From: Pyrenula massariospora
Taxonomy: Eukaryota; Ascomycota; Eurotiomycetes; Pyrenulales; Pyrenulaceae
NCBI GenBank assembly: GCA_021030905.1
Contig: JAGFMI010000001.1
Span: 744,001 to 808,000, forward strand
Direction of reading: 5' to 3'
Length of the DNA stretch: 64,000 nucleotides
The translations under genes were made by a program, and so were the position numbers. The notes under the pieces were generated by a model. It did not search any database, had not been told where the DNA came from, and saw nothing but the letters and a program-made list of their open reading frames with translations. This document shows, piece after piece, positions 34,394 to 45,643 of this stretch. Numbering within the stretch: the stretch's first letter is position 1; each line of letters begins with the position of its first letter.

Positions 34394-35303
34394 TCTCGCT
34401 ACGTTGGGAATTTTTCACAGTGCGAAGCGGAAAAACAAGTAGGAGATGCAGTCAAATAAGCGCAAAGAGTGTCCAAAAAGCAACGTGCAGAACGGCGAGA
34501 GAGACCATTTGCTGAAACGAAAGCCATGACAGCATTTATATTGATGCATCTCTCCCCTCCGTCTTCATCCAGGGCATGAAAAGGTACCGAACCGGAGTAA
34601 AGCTGCTAAGCAAGCAAAATTATGTAAGCTGCTCCAAAACAACGCTATCCGGCGACGAGAAGGGCGTAGATCCTGAGCTTCCATGGAGATCGAGTACATG
34701 TACTTGCTTGGCGATTGGAACTATTCAATTAGTAAACCTTGATAGCGAGAAACGACATGCATGTCAACCTTCCATGGTCGGCGGAAGAGATCCTGCAGAA
34801 CGTCATGATCAACAGTGCGTCAGGAAAGTTTCGGCTTCGCATCGAGAATCCAATCACAGGTACGCGGACCCTGGCGGTATTTGGAGCACCTTGCCTACCT
34901 AAGAGCCTCGTGCCTTGAGGATGATTATTACAAATCCGTTGCTTTGCATTTCGCTTCATCGACAGGTAGATTTGAACCGACTAAATCTCTGGCTGTATAT
35001 GCCAATCTGTACAGGCCGTACTTGGCCTATTTTGTAGCGTCGTCGTTTTTCTCTGCCTCCGTCTACATCAACATCCTACACATAATTCGTTTCGCGATAA
35101 GACCGTAGCGACGAAGAAAGAGTATGCTTAAGTACAGTCCATCAGATAGTATAGACTATGTCGCGACCGTCTGACGCTCTACACTTAAGCCAAAACCGCC
35201 ACCCGGCTCCAATCTTGCTAACCACTGTGCATCAGCAACGCATCTCTGCACTGCAAAATAGTTAACCTTCATTCGCCGATCCAAGGTCACTTCTCCATCC
35301 CCC
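34394..35303. other. intergenic, nothing recognised
   Basis: About 900 bp: promoter of the hydrolase and the 3' side of the broken F-box gene. No coding signal seen. Confidence 0.55.
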
Positions 35304-35900
35304 TCAATCAAAAATAGGGAGATCTACTCCCGCAGACTCTACAATCCCAAGGCTCATGCTCAATCGCCTTCTCCTCCAACCACCTCCAAACCCCATCTCT
35401 CGCACCTTAAACCCCTCATCATGCGTCCGCACCCCCCTCGACCACAAAAGCCCCATATGCCACACCCCCCTAAACTCCCCCATCCTCGGCCAGACCTCCG
35501 GACATTCATGTCTCCGCTCTCCCCCAGCATCCTTACCTTTCACGAATACCGTAACCCACCCCCCCCCCTCTCACAAACATCCTAACCCACCGCCCCCCCT
35601 CCGCATGCCCCCCCCTCCCCCTCCCAAACCCCCCTCGCACCAAAACCCCCGAAACCCTCGCCATCAGCGCAGCCCGCTTGCACGCAAGCGCTCGCTTGGT
35701 CCACGAACCCCGTCCCGCGCGTCCATGACCCGCGCCCCGTGCAGAAAGTTCCTGGATAGCATTTCCCCATCTAACACATCCAGATCCAGATCCAGATCCG
35801 GATGCAGATTCAGATGCAGGGCCGCGAAGCACCGGCTCAGGATTTCTGGGGGGAGGGAGAGGAATTTGTTCTGAGATGGAGATGGAGCGGTGCTTAGTTA
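35304..35900 (-). pseudogene. F-box protein gene, frame-broken
   Basis: On the minus strand, NKFLSLPPEILSRCFAALHL is a clear F-box start, followed by HPDLDLDLDVLDGEMLSRNF, GARVMDARDG and so on to about 35690, where this frame stops. Downstream, protein-like sequence continues in other frames: RWVRMFVRGGG up to a run of ten G (35569-35578), and then VTVFVKGKDAGGERRHECPE to the stop at 35304. If the G run had nine bases, the last two parts would be one frame. No ATG lies in frame upstream of the F-box and the next candidate is hundreds of bases away. A TAAG acceptor (near 35902) could mark a lost upstream exon. Either the gene has decayed or the G runs contain sequencing errors. Confidence 0.45.
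35780..35820. repeat. hexamer repeat AGATCC in F-box coding sequence
   Basis: Four to five imperfect copies of CCAGAT/AGATCC; on the minus strand they encode alternating Leu-Asp. Likely length-variable. Confidence 0.6.
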
Positions 35901-36499
35901 GAGTGATGGTCTTTGCAGGGTCAGGTCAGTATCGTGTGGCCGTTTGTTTTGGGAAGGAGGAGGAACACGGGAAGGAAGGGGGAAATGGGACGTATAAAAG
36001 CGCTCTTGGGCGTGAGTTATTGTGCGAGGCGTAGGCGGTAATCGTAATTTTTATGGGGGGGGGATTTCGTTTGCTTCTTCGACTCCAAGATGCTTGGGAG
36101 ACGGTGGAACTGTTTGTCTGTAAGGCGTCAGGTAACGTAAGTGGCCGTTGAATGGATATGGGAAGTGTGTTCGAGCAGGCTGAAATGAAAAAATTGCTGT
36201 GATTCGAAATTCGAAATTCGAAAGAGCTTGGCAGCCGGAGGTGAAAAGGCGACGTCTGTGAAGGGAGACTCGCCCGTCACGGGCTCAGAGGTGCGAGTTG
36301 GAAATGGTGAAGTAGGAATATCTACGTTGACACGGAAGCGGCGTGGAGGTGAAGTGCATCAAGATTAACTAATCTCAAGATATCCCATTCCCTACTGGTT
36401 GGGTGGGTATCCCTGACCACGTTTTGTACACACCACGCCGATCCTCTGCTACAGCTAACCTCATCTCCTACCTTTTAAGCGAAGCACCCGCAAATAAAG
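35901..36499. other. intergenic with a short tandem repeat
   Basis: About 600 bp. Three tandem copies of ATTCGAA lie at 36202-36222. A run of ten G lies near 36054-36063. No gene recognised. Confidence 0.5.
36202..36222. repeat. 3 x 7-bp tandem repeat ATTCGAA
   Basis: Three exact tandem copies of a near-palindromic heptamer (TTCGAA core). It could be a microsatellite or a cluster of binding sites; no role shown. Confidence 0.7.
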
Positions 36500-38718
36500 T
36501 CACAACGTTCCCATAAACCCATTATCTCGTACAAACCGTTCTTGATGTTCCCTCAGACTCGCCCACTGCACCAACTCGGACTGCTCGATCGTCTCCTGGT
36601 CGAAAACCTCACTTTGAGCTCCTTCGCTTACACCGCCATCTAGCGCCACGGAGCCTCGGATCAGGCCGGATCCCAGACGCTCGAGCTTGTTCAGAATATC
36701 GACAATGCCGTCGAGGTAAGATTGAACAGTCTCCTGGTCAAGAGATGGAATGCCCATACGCGAGCGTGGTACTGATACCAAGGTAGAGGCGATGGCACGA
36801 ATCTTGTGACACTACAAGGTGGTTAGGATTCACATGGGTATGAAAGGCCGCTAGACCCATTTGACTTACAAAGCTTAGCCCATTAGGCTCCATGCTAACT
36901 TGAGAAACACTGCGTAACAGCACGGCGAGGTCTTTGAAAATGTCTTGTCTCTCTGTAGTCATCGCACGTTCAGCTTCCTCGTTGGACGAGTGGGCAAGCT
37001 GTGCATAAGCGCCGTGTTGATCGTCGTTTCGAAGCCTTGTGTCAATGGCTGCAGTAGCGTACGTCGGATCGGTGGTTGTCATCCGAGCTTCATTTAGATT
37101 CCAGAATTTTTCGCTCAAGTACGATCTGGTCGCCAGCTGTGAGGCGTAGATATTTGCTTTCTGGATTTCGTTTTGGACTTGCTTCTTCGATAAATGCGGT
37201 TCCATATAGCCATTCGAACCTTGACCCCATTGACTTTGTTGATCTTGACCACGAAGTCCTTCAAACGGTGGTATGTTCTCATTCTGACCAGGTTCGGATG
37301 AAAGCGCAAGCGCTGCAGGAATATTATCGGTCGCGCTCTTGGTGGCCTCAAACGCATGGAAGATAGTCGTCTTATGTCGTTCCCAGTCGAAGATATTGTT
37401 CGCGCTAAAAGCAAGCTCCAGAGCTGTCAGATTGTTGCAAGAAACTAGTACCCTTGCGTTGACGTTGAAACCGGTTAGCTCGGAGACGGTACCCTCAGGC
37501 TGCTCCATAATGTGGGTAGGAGAAATGTATGCATCGTCAATTTCGGAAGGCAAAGGCGGGAAGGGTTCTGAAGGCGTTTGCGGCGGCATTACTCGACCAT
37601 CATCGAGGCTACCAAATTGATGGATCGTGGCATATCCGACGTACAAGACCCAGAATAGCCGACGGCTGAGCTCCTGCTGTACGTAGTCGATTCCGCCAGC
37701 GGCGGCGCCATTTGCATAGAATTCGTGACCATTCGCACTACCTACAGCGCCACTCGCCACTTTGGGGAGGTCCAAAACCCGCATTATTTGTACCGCTTCA
37801 CTGAGGTACAACCGAAATCCCTGCATGTCGAACATGTAGCTGAAAGTACCGCCAATCAGATAGCTGGTTAATGCGTCATTCAAGGTCAACGGTGCAGTTA
37901 GGTAGCCTGGACCACGCGCAGCTTCCCAAACCGTCTTACAGCGATCGATCACGGCACCTGCATTTGGGAATTGTGTCGCCAGCAGTTCCGGTGGAAATCT
38001 CTGCCTCGGGCGCCGTGGGAACGACGACACCAGAAAAGCAATCATTGCAGCTACCAGGGCAAGAAATTTCTTGTCAACACGATCTTCGCGATTATTGAAC
38101 GCGGCGCGAAACGACGGCTCGTGGGGAAGAGGCACCAGCGGGTGGATATATGTGAAGTAGTCATCGATTAGATCTTGTAGAATGTCGAGGCGGCATATTG
38201 ACTCCGCAGATAGCAAGCTTGGGGTTGAGAGAGCGGCGAGACTCTGTGCTGCGTCTGCTGTGGGTGACATGTTGGCATTGGTGAAGCCATAGTCAGTTTT
38301 CTGACGTTTGATCGCTTCAGCATGTTTGTTTGGCGGTCCTCGTCTACGGCTCGGGCGATCAAAGGTGCATGGGATATCTAGAGCGGCGCAGGAACGACAA
38401 GGCGGTCCACTTTCGTCACACTACCAAGGTCAGCGTCGGCGTGACCATACCAATTGGAACGGTGGACATTACCTTTACTTTTCTCGCGCTGCAGCTATCG
38501 CACGCCTTTCGCAATCTCGGCTGTGGTGTCTTGTGCTCGGTAGAACGGGGTGTCTGTAAGGCTGGGTCATGTTGGATAGGAGTTTGTTGTGGAGGAAGGG
38601 CGGCATATTCAGGAGAGGTGGGCGCAGGTAGCAGCGGCGGAGGATTAGTAGCTGAGAGGCTCTCGTATCCCTCCGGTGGAGGAGGATACGCGGATTCTTG
38701 CTGTACGTTGGACGACAT
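36500..38718 (-). CDS. Zn2Cys6 transcription factor (3 exons)
   Basis: Model complement(join(36500..36811,36870..38420,38473..38718)), 702 aa. A Pro-rich N-terminus leads to a complete zinc cluster, ACDSCSARKVK / CDESGPPCRSCAALDIPCTF (CX2CX6CX6CX2CX6C), split by a 52-nt intron after VK. A basic linker (RPSRRRGPPNKHAEAIKRQK) follows. The fungal_trans domain begins with LDILQDLIDDYFTYIHPLVPLPHEP, and QELSRRLFWVLYVGYA is the typical central helix. The last intron (58 nt, GTAAGT..GTAG) joins the C-terminal CHKIRAIASTLVSVPRSRMG. A nuclear regulator of unknown target; the linker and the PLPHEP motif place it with a conserved fungal group, but I cannot name an orthologue. Start at 38718 fits the N-terminal composition. 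Confidence 0.9.
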
Positions 38719-39103
38719 TCAAGAAATCGATTGGGTTGCGACAATAAGAGGGCTTCGGTAGAGGTTCGGTTGATTTGAGATGGTCGTTTGGCCTGGTCGC
38801 GAGTGGACCTGAGTCGCGTGCGGAGGAAAGTTTCTCCGCAGTTACATGTCCGCGCCGAGACAAAGCAGACGGGAGTGGAGTGGTTCAGTTGATAAGCAAT
38901 GTGATGGTGCGGAATCATGAAAAATGTAGTCTTATTTGATTATTCGAACTGATTATAAGGTTTTATTGGCAACCACACATGTCAACCCGGAGAAGGTTAG
39001 CCTAGCTACCTGGTGCCTGTGTAACAAGGTACGGTCTCCCACATTGGAAAATTAAGTGTAGGAATAAAAATTATGCATCCTCTGCTTCTGCTAAACGCTC
39101 AAT
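38719..39103. other. intergenic, nothing recognised
   Basis: 385 bp: promoter of the Zn2Cys6 factor and 3' flank of the secreted protein gene. Confidence 0.6.
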
Positions 39104-40190
39104 TCATACCAGCGTCAAGGGTATAACCTGAATGCTCTGCTCGGAGCTCCTATGGGGGTGATGCCCGCTTGGCGCGCCCTCGCTTGGTGCAGTAGTCGTC
39201 ACTGTGGAAAAAGTTGAAGTCGTAATTGAAATTGTAGTTGTAGATGATTGCTCAGGCGTAGATTCTTGCGTGGTAACAGATGTTTGCGTGCTAGAGGATC
39301 CCTGGGGAGTCGTGTATTCCTGCGTGCTTGTAGGCGTCTGTACAGGAGTTGTGTCCTGGGTAGGAGTAGGTTCTTCAGTAGGCGGGGATATTGAAGTAGA
39401 CGTTGATGTTTGAGTAGGTGTAGGTGATTGCGGGGGCTCAAAGGGCGCATTGCCTGAAGTTTGACCCATGGTCATTGTAGCACCGCCTCCAACGACAATA
39501 GTGAAGGTTGTTTGCGGAGCTGTTCCGGAAGGTAACGTCTGCGTTGAAGCGGCCGAAGACGCGGGGATAGTGCTATTGGCAAATACAGAGTTGCTGGATA
39601 GAGCAGTACTTGAGCTAGGGGAGGCGGCGGAAATGAAAAGGGTGAAGGATCGCGAGAAAGACGTTGTACTTGAAGAGGCTACTGGATTAGTTGCGTCGCT
39701 CACACTGGTCTGAGTGTTTGTTGCGCTGCCTTGTATCTGTGGGGGCGTAGCTACCGCATCCGAGGTGAATGAGCTGCTCCCAGCTGTCGACCCAGACGCT
39801 GCAGCAACTCCAGCTAATAATGTACTTGTACAGCCTTTTGAGTCACCTGAGCCCTGTCCTTCGGAATTGGTCGCATTCATAGGGAATCGCGGTGTCGCGA
39901 GCGCTGAAGAGTTCTGTCCTCCAAGCGCTGAAGAAACTGGATTCGGCGGCACCGCTGTAGCAGACGCTGGGGCAGCGACCTCAAACGTACGCGCAGCTAG
40001 AGGAGAGTGTGGGATATCAAGGCGGGGTTGTGCTCTCTTCGCGCGAGCGTTTGCGTCAGCATCACTGTATCTAGTATCTGTCAGGAAATTCTTGCCATAG
40101 CATCAGAGCTCATGCTTACCTGGCTAAAGGCGTGGAAGCAACAGCTATAATACAAAATGCCAGAGAGAAAAGCTCGGTTGGAAGTCTCAT
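39104..40190 (-). CDS. secreted Ser/Thr-rich protein (2 exons)
   Basis: Model complement(join(39104..40070,40120..40190)), 345 aa. The first exon is MRLPTELFSLAFCIIAVAST followed by PLA, a clear signal peptide. A 49-nt intron (GTAAGC..ACTAG) follows in phase 2. The mature part has a possible dibasic cleavage site (AKRAQPR) and then long Ser, Thr, Pro and Gln stretches, with TTTISITTSTFSTVTTTAPS near the end. Only one Cys is seen in the mature chain. There is no good GPI signal at the C-terminus. Such proteins are usually heavily O-glycosylated and attached to or released from the cell wall. No enzymatic domain. A second possible acceptor 10 nt upstream would lead to a stop, so the chosen one is supported by frame. 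Confidence 0.7.
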
Positions 40191-40973
40191 TCCGCAAAAA
40201 TCGATCGTACTCAGTGATTAGATCTAGGCTCAGGGGATATTCTGCTATTGGAATTCAAGATAGAAATTGAAAGAACTGTAAAACGAAATCAGGTTCCTAG
40301 ACTGCCCGGCGTCTCCCGATCAAATGCAAGCTCAGGCAGACCAGCTCCTGATATCAAAGAAAGTAGTGAACAACAATCTTGAAATTCGAAAAGCGTAGGA
40401 AGCGATGGAAGAAGCAGTAACAGCGAAGATCCTCGCCACAATAATGATTTCTACGTGTCGGCGGACGGGCTCGCCCAACCCCAAGGCTAGGAATCCTCTT
40501 GACCACTCGTGCGACCGCCATCCTCGGCGGCGGCACTTTGAAGTTCGAAGCATCTTGCGCGCCTCGTGTCTCGAGACCTCCTCCAACGGCTGCCCGACAT
40601 TATGTCATTCGTCGTGCGTCGAACAGCGGCCGGGGCAGCGAAGCGCTTGGAGGGCAAGAATTTGGAAGAAGAGTACGGCGGAGATGAAACGCGGAGGCGG
40701 ATTCACGAGCCACTGCGGAGACGGCGATGATTGGTCAGGAGCGTCCCCGACGTCTATGCGCCGCGTCCACAATGAAACTGACCCCAGCAGCAAGAAACTT
40801 TCTGGATAATCTGGATAATCTCGAGTTGTGTGCTTGTACTCTGATGCATTCTGCTAAGAATGCCCGGCTCTATCGTGGCACAACGGCTCTATCTCATGCA
40901 ACGCGTCTGTCAAAATGCAGAACCTACCGTCTACGCTATGCCGAAATTCTAGAACACCACGAAACTTCATGTC
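40191..40973. other. intergenic, nothing certain
   Basis: Holds the promoter of the secreted protein gene and the 3' UTR of the IF2 gene. Two minus-strand ORFs (40332-40586 and 40605-40793) have some hydrophobic segments but no recognised family and no good start context; I do not call them. Confidence 0.5.
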
Positions 40974-43900
40974 TTACATGGAGAACTTCCTCTTCTCGCT
41001 CTTTTCGTCGAATGACTGGATCTGGTCGCCTACCTCAAAGCCATCCCAATTCTCAAAGCCCATACCACATTCAGTACCGTTCCGTGCTTCTGTGGCATCT
41101 TTTTTCAAGTGCTTCAGGGATTGCAGCGTGCCTGAATTCTATTAGTTAGTGCATTTAGTAGCAGAAGGACCCAAAGCCACAAACTCACCGGTGTAAACGG
41201 TTTCTTTGTTCCGCAAGACCCTAATTTTACGCTCTCTTGTGATGGAGCCGTTGGTGACCTTACACCCAGCAATCTTTAACGAGCCTTTTCGGACCCCAAT
41301 GCTAAAGATCTGGCCAATCTCTGCTTCGCCCTGAACTTTGTGTGTAATAACAGGGGGCAGCATATCCCCAAGTCTCTCGATGAGATCGTCTGTCACTTTG
41401 TATATAATGTTGTGATTCAAAATCTGGACGCCCGCAGCCTCAGCGCGCCTCGACATGGCACCATCGATGGATTGATTGAATGACACGACGTAGCCAGAAT
41501 TTCCGGTTGCTGAAAGGTGTTGTATGTCAGACTCTTTGACCGGTCCAACACTAGCATCAACCACGTTTGTTGCAATCTCATTGTTGCCTATACTACTGAC
41601 GGCATTGACCACAGCTTCGACGCTTCCAGCCACATCAGCTTTGACCACTATGTCGACGCGCCGTGGGCCCGCAGATTCGTTCGAAGCAGGCTCAACCCAG
41701 CCCACATTATCCAAAGGGCGTCTGGAGAAGGAGATATCAGCCCAATTTTCCTCTTCCCAAGCCTTAACTTTAGCTCGTGCTTCAGCTTCTTGGTGTCGGG
41801 CTGCATTGATGACCGAAATGTCTTTCGCCATTTCGGTATCCTCTTGACGCTCAAGCCGGTGCTCAACCACCTCTTTTGCGTAATCCTCAGAGTCGGCCTC
41901 GAGGACCTCCGCACCAGCTTCAGGTTGATCGCGCCACCCATCAATTACAACAGGTGTGCCTGGTGACGCCGAATCAACAAGAACGCCTGCATCATTCCTT
42001 AGGGTCCGTATACGTGACCATGTAGTTCCAGCAACTATGATGTCACCGGGTTTCATAGTTCCACGACGAACTAGCACTGTAGCTACTCGGCCCCCTCTGG
42101 TCATAGAAGCCTCAATGATCCAACCTTCGGATGGGCCATCAAACTCAACTTGGGTTTGTAGGTTTTCTGATTCGGCTATGATGGCTTCTTCGAGATCAAG
42201 CATGCCCTGACCAGTCTTTCCGCTAAGTGGTATTGCTTGGGTGTCGCCTCCGAAACTTTCAACATCAATTCCATGGCGGGCCAAATCTTGTTTTACGCGT
42301 TCAATGTTAGCATCCTCTTTATCCACTTTGTTTATTGCAACGATGATCGGCACATTTGATTCTCGGGCATGCTTGATAGCTTCGATTGTTTGTGGCTTTA
42401 CGCTGTCATCAGCAGCGACAACTAGAACGACAATGTCTGTAACAACGGCTCCGCGACGGCGCATATCGAGGAAAGCAGCGTGACCCGGTGTGTCTAGGAA
42501 CGTGATTGTTTTCTCCCCACCTGGCATTTTTACTGAAAAGGCACCAATGTGCTGAGTGATGCCTCCATGTTCGTTTGCTGCCACTGAAGACTTCCGAAGC
42601 CAGTCAAGAATAGTTGTTTTTCCGTGATCTACGTGGCCCATGATTGTCACAACTGGCGGCCTATGGGGTAGATACTCGAATGCTGCTGTATCCGGTGGAG
42701 GACGAGCTTCCAGATCTTGGAATTCATCCTGGACTGCTGTTGGCTCAAAGTTGAATTCTTGGCTGATGATACTGGAATTTTCAAAGTCCAAGATATTGTC
42801 GTACGCCGGATCCTCATAGCCTAATTCTCGTAACTTTATTAAAAACTCGTCAATTTCGACTCGCACTTTCTTTGCTAGTCTTTCGACTGAAATGAAATCA
42901 GGTAGCGTTATTGGCGTCGGAGCTGATTTTGACATTTTCTTCTCCTTCTTTTTCCTTTTCTTCTGCTCCCACATTTCGTCAGGGTCCAGCATATCGCCAT
43001 TGAAACTTCTATCATCCTCTCGGTCAGTCTCACGAGTTTGACGCACGCGCGGCTTGCTTGACAGTTTCTTGTCGGTCCGTCTAATTTTAGCCTCATCCTC
43101 AAAGTCGTAATCGAAACGTTCCAAACGATTGTTACTTCTTAGTGGCATAGCTGCCTGCTTCGCAATGGCGGGTTTATTGGTGCGTTCCTTCTTCGACGAG
43201 GAAGACGGCCATGGCGCGCTTTCAATCTCCCATTTAGGCGTCTCCTTCGCCCTTACAGCAGGCTTTTTACGTTCTTCGCGTTCCAAAAAGCCAGCGCTGT
43301 GGTATTTTATTAGAGCTTCATTTTCAACCCTATTGCTGGGAAATTTTGAAGGGGCTACCAAGGGTTCTACTTGACGTTCGTTTCGTCCGCTTTTATGACG
43401 GGTTTTCTTTTCTTGTTTAGCCCAGTGTTCGAGTTGTTCCAGCCCCGTGCCCAATGTTCCATTGAAGACTAGATCTGAAGATCCAGAGTCTTTTATAACC
43501 GGGAAATCGTTTTTATTGGAATGGTTTCCAGTTGTAGATGGATGTGTTGCGCCTGCGGAAGCTGTCGCTTTTGATTCGTTAGCTGAGTTATCCTTCATAG
43601 CTTCTGTCGCTCTCCTTCTGGCGTCTGGCATTGATGTCTCAAAGTCGAGTGGAGAGTCATCCTCATCAATTCCAAGCATGCCCCAAGACCCCTCGCTACT
43701 AACTTCTGGTTTGGCGCCATTGGTATTAGAAGCATCGCGTGGGACCCTCGATCTGACATTTCGCCATGGATCAGTAAGGGTCGTCGTAGTCTCGTTTGCT
43801 TTATTGTTTTTGGATTGTACCGAAGTGTTGAGGCGCCTACTTGATGCGCTTTGCGTTGGTGCAGACCGAACATCTCCTTGGCCGTCATTGGCAGCCGTGG

Positions 43901-44445
43901 AAGGTGTCTGCCTCAACTCTCCAAAGTCTTGACGCTTTGCAGCGTGACCACTATTTGGCCTGTATCGTGTATCAAGTTCCCGAATTTCTGGAGGACCATA
44001 TCGTCCAGTGCCACGATCTGATGTTGAAGAGAGTCGCACCGAAGGTTGGGGTTTATCATTAGGACTCGTGCGATCATCGGATCCATTGTAATCACCTTCT
44101 GATCTTAAGTTTAGTCTTTTTGCTCCCGCGGTACTTCGGTAGGTGAACCGTGATCGATCATATCGGAGGGGTTGTTCTGTCTGCGAAGCGTAAGATGAAG
44201 ATAGTCTATTGTTCCCTTCTACCTCTGCCGCAGCAGTAGATGGCGGACGTAGTTTTCCCTGGGACGTATGATATGGGCGCGCTCGTTGAAAAGTGTGTTC
44301 AGATTCGCGCAGAGGCAAATTGAATCTGTATCTGATTGCACAGAATACGCAGAGATCGAGTCGCCTTGTGACCTATCATAGGTTAGCTTTGTGACGAGCG
44401 ATAGGGAAATAAGTACATCACCTGCGCTGCATTTCGAGTCCGCAT
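40974..44445 (-). CDS. IFM1: mitochondrial translation initiation factor IF-2 (3 exons)
   Basis: Model complement(join(40974..41131,41189..44372,44422..44445)), 1121 aa. The first exon (24 nt, MRTRNAAQ) and the following [17 protein letters not shown] form a basic mitochondrial presequence; the intron is GTGATG..GATAG. A long disordered, charged region fills residues 30-480. Next comes an IF2 N-terminal-like helix region ([18 protein letters not shown]), and then the translational GTPase domain: GHVDHGKTT (G1), GGITQHIG (G2), DTPGHAAF (G3), NKVDKED (G4), SGKTGQG (G5). Domains II, III and IV follow, including [20 protein letters not shown]. The last intron (GTGAGT..TTCAG) adds a C-terminal exon ([36 protein letters not shown]), a conserved end of IF2. 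It brings fMet-tRNA to the mitochondrial small subunit. Very long N-terminal region compared with yeast Ifm1. Confidence 0.95.
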
Positions 44446-45643
44446 GCCTTTAAGTACGCTTGTTACGGAAATGGCGATGCCCGCGAGAGCTGATTGTCGC
44501 TCTAGGTGCTCAAGAAATTTTGACGGATTAACTTTATACCGAGATTCCGAGTACCGAGGCTTGGCGGCAGCTTTGTGGTAACATCCATCCCTACCCTCCG
44601 TGCCGAGAAGAGCGAAGAGTACTTCAACTTTGTACCACTCGAACTCTACACATAGTTTTATATCTGTTATATTCTCATAATGCGTATATAATTTAGGCAA
44701 TCCTACACATGTAGGCATCTTTGTATTCAAAAATTACCATTGTGTCGTCTATACCGCGTCTGATTTGTAAGAGTCTCCTTTTATCGCGAAACAGATTTCT
44801 TCTATTACAGCACCATCATCACGCTGTTACCGCTACTAAACTTATATAATGGTTCTGTCGAAGTCTGCATGCTTCAGTATAGCGTTCAAGAGCCATCTTT
44901 AGCGTTATGGCAGCTATCACACGAGAAGTCAAGCACGGTCGCGTATCGGTACCTTCATTGAAAGTATTCATCATTCCAGGTTAGTGCAATGCAATACCGT
45001 GCATCGCACGTAACTAGCACTGTGTAATTTACTCAGATCGATCAAGAGCTCAGCCTGTGGCTGTACGGAGCCCTGGTATAAGGGCCAACCCCAGCCCTGC
45101 GACCTAACTTTGGCCATGTCTCCAGTCATCAACTCAGCTCTCTAGAACTACCTATAGAGTTCGCCACCGCACAACCCTACTGTCGGTGCAGGTCGTCTAT
45201 CCCTAGGTCCATCGATACAATATATTCTAGGTTTTGGACCGGGGGTTCTAGGCCCAGCAAGAGAACTCCACAAATTAGAGGCCTCAAACTGCCCTAGAAC
45301 TCCACCAAACAGACAGGGAAGTGTCTTTCTGGGCCAAACCAAGTGTAGTATCGGGATGTGCGGTGAATGGGGAAGGAAGAGGTATACTTAACAGCGCAGA
45401 GTCGCTATCCAGCGGTAGAGAGCTAGTCTCGGGGCTAGGCTATCGAAAGGCCTGTACAAGGAGTCGTGCAACAGAGCGTACGAGTGAGGCGTGCAAGGAA
45501 GCCGTAGAGGCTAGAGAGCGTGAGAGATGACAGTGTGTAGAGCTATTTGCTGTCACGTGATCAGACTAGGCTCGTGTCGGCTATATACCAGTGTCTGGAG
45601 ATGTCCCGCGCCAAACCCATGCTCCTTCATCATTTTTCCTCGT
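44446..45643. other. intergenic; possible retroelement remnant at 45120-45600
   Basis: About 1.2 kb. From about 45120 to 45600 the tetranucleotide CTAG is far more frequent than elsewhere in the window (at least nine copies). TGTCACGTGATCAGACTAGG (45552-45571) has the TG start and general look of a solo LTR end. No coding domain is present. The mobile-element reading is a guess from composition only. Confidence 0.3.

Noticed and set aside
35356-35874. Plus-strand Pro-rich ORF opposite the F-box gene
   Set aside because: The minus strand has an F-box motif and protein-like sequence; the plus ORF is a shadow of G-rich coding DNA.
39204-40100. Plus-strand Val-rich ORFs opposite the secreted protein
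   Set aside because: Complement of Ser/Thr-rich coding sequence; the minus strand has a signal peptide and spliced model.
40332-40793. Minus-strand ORFs with hydrophobic parts
   Set aside because: No family motif, no splice support, and they lie in the flank of two well-defined genes.
41517-43932. Plus-strand ORFs within the IF2 gene
   Set aside because: Antisense shadows of a clear GTPase.
44383-44730. Extension of the IF2 N-terminus upstream of 44445
   Set aside because: The frame is open further, but starting at MRTRNAAQ gives a normal mitochondrial presequence; the longer version adds acidic and Cys-containing sequence unlike a leader.
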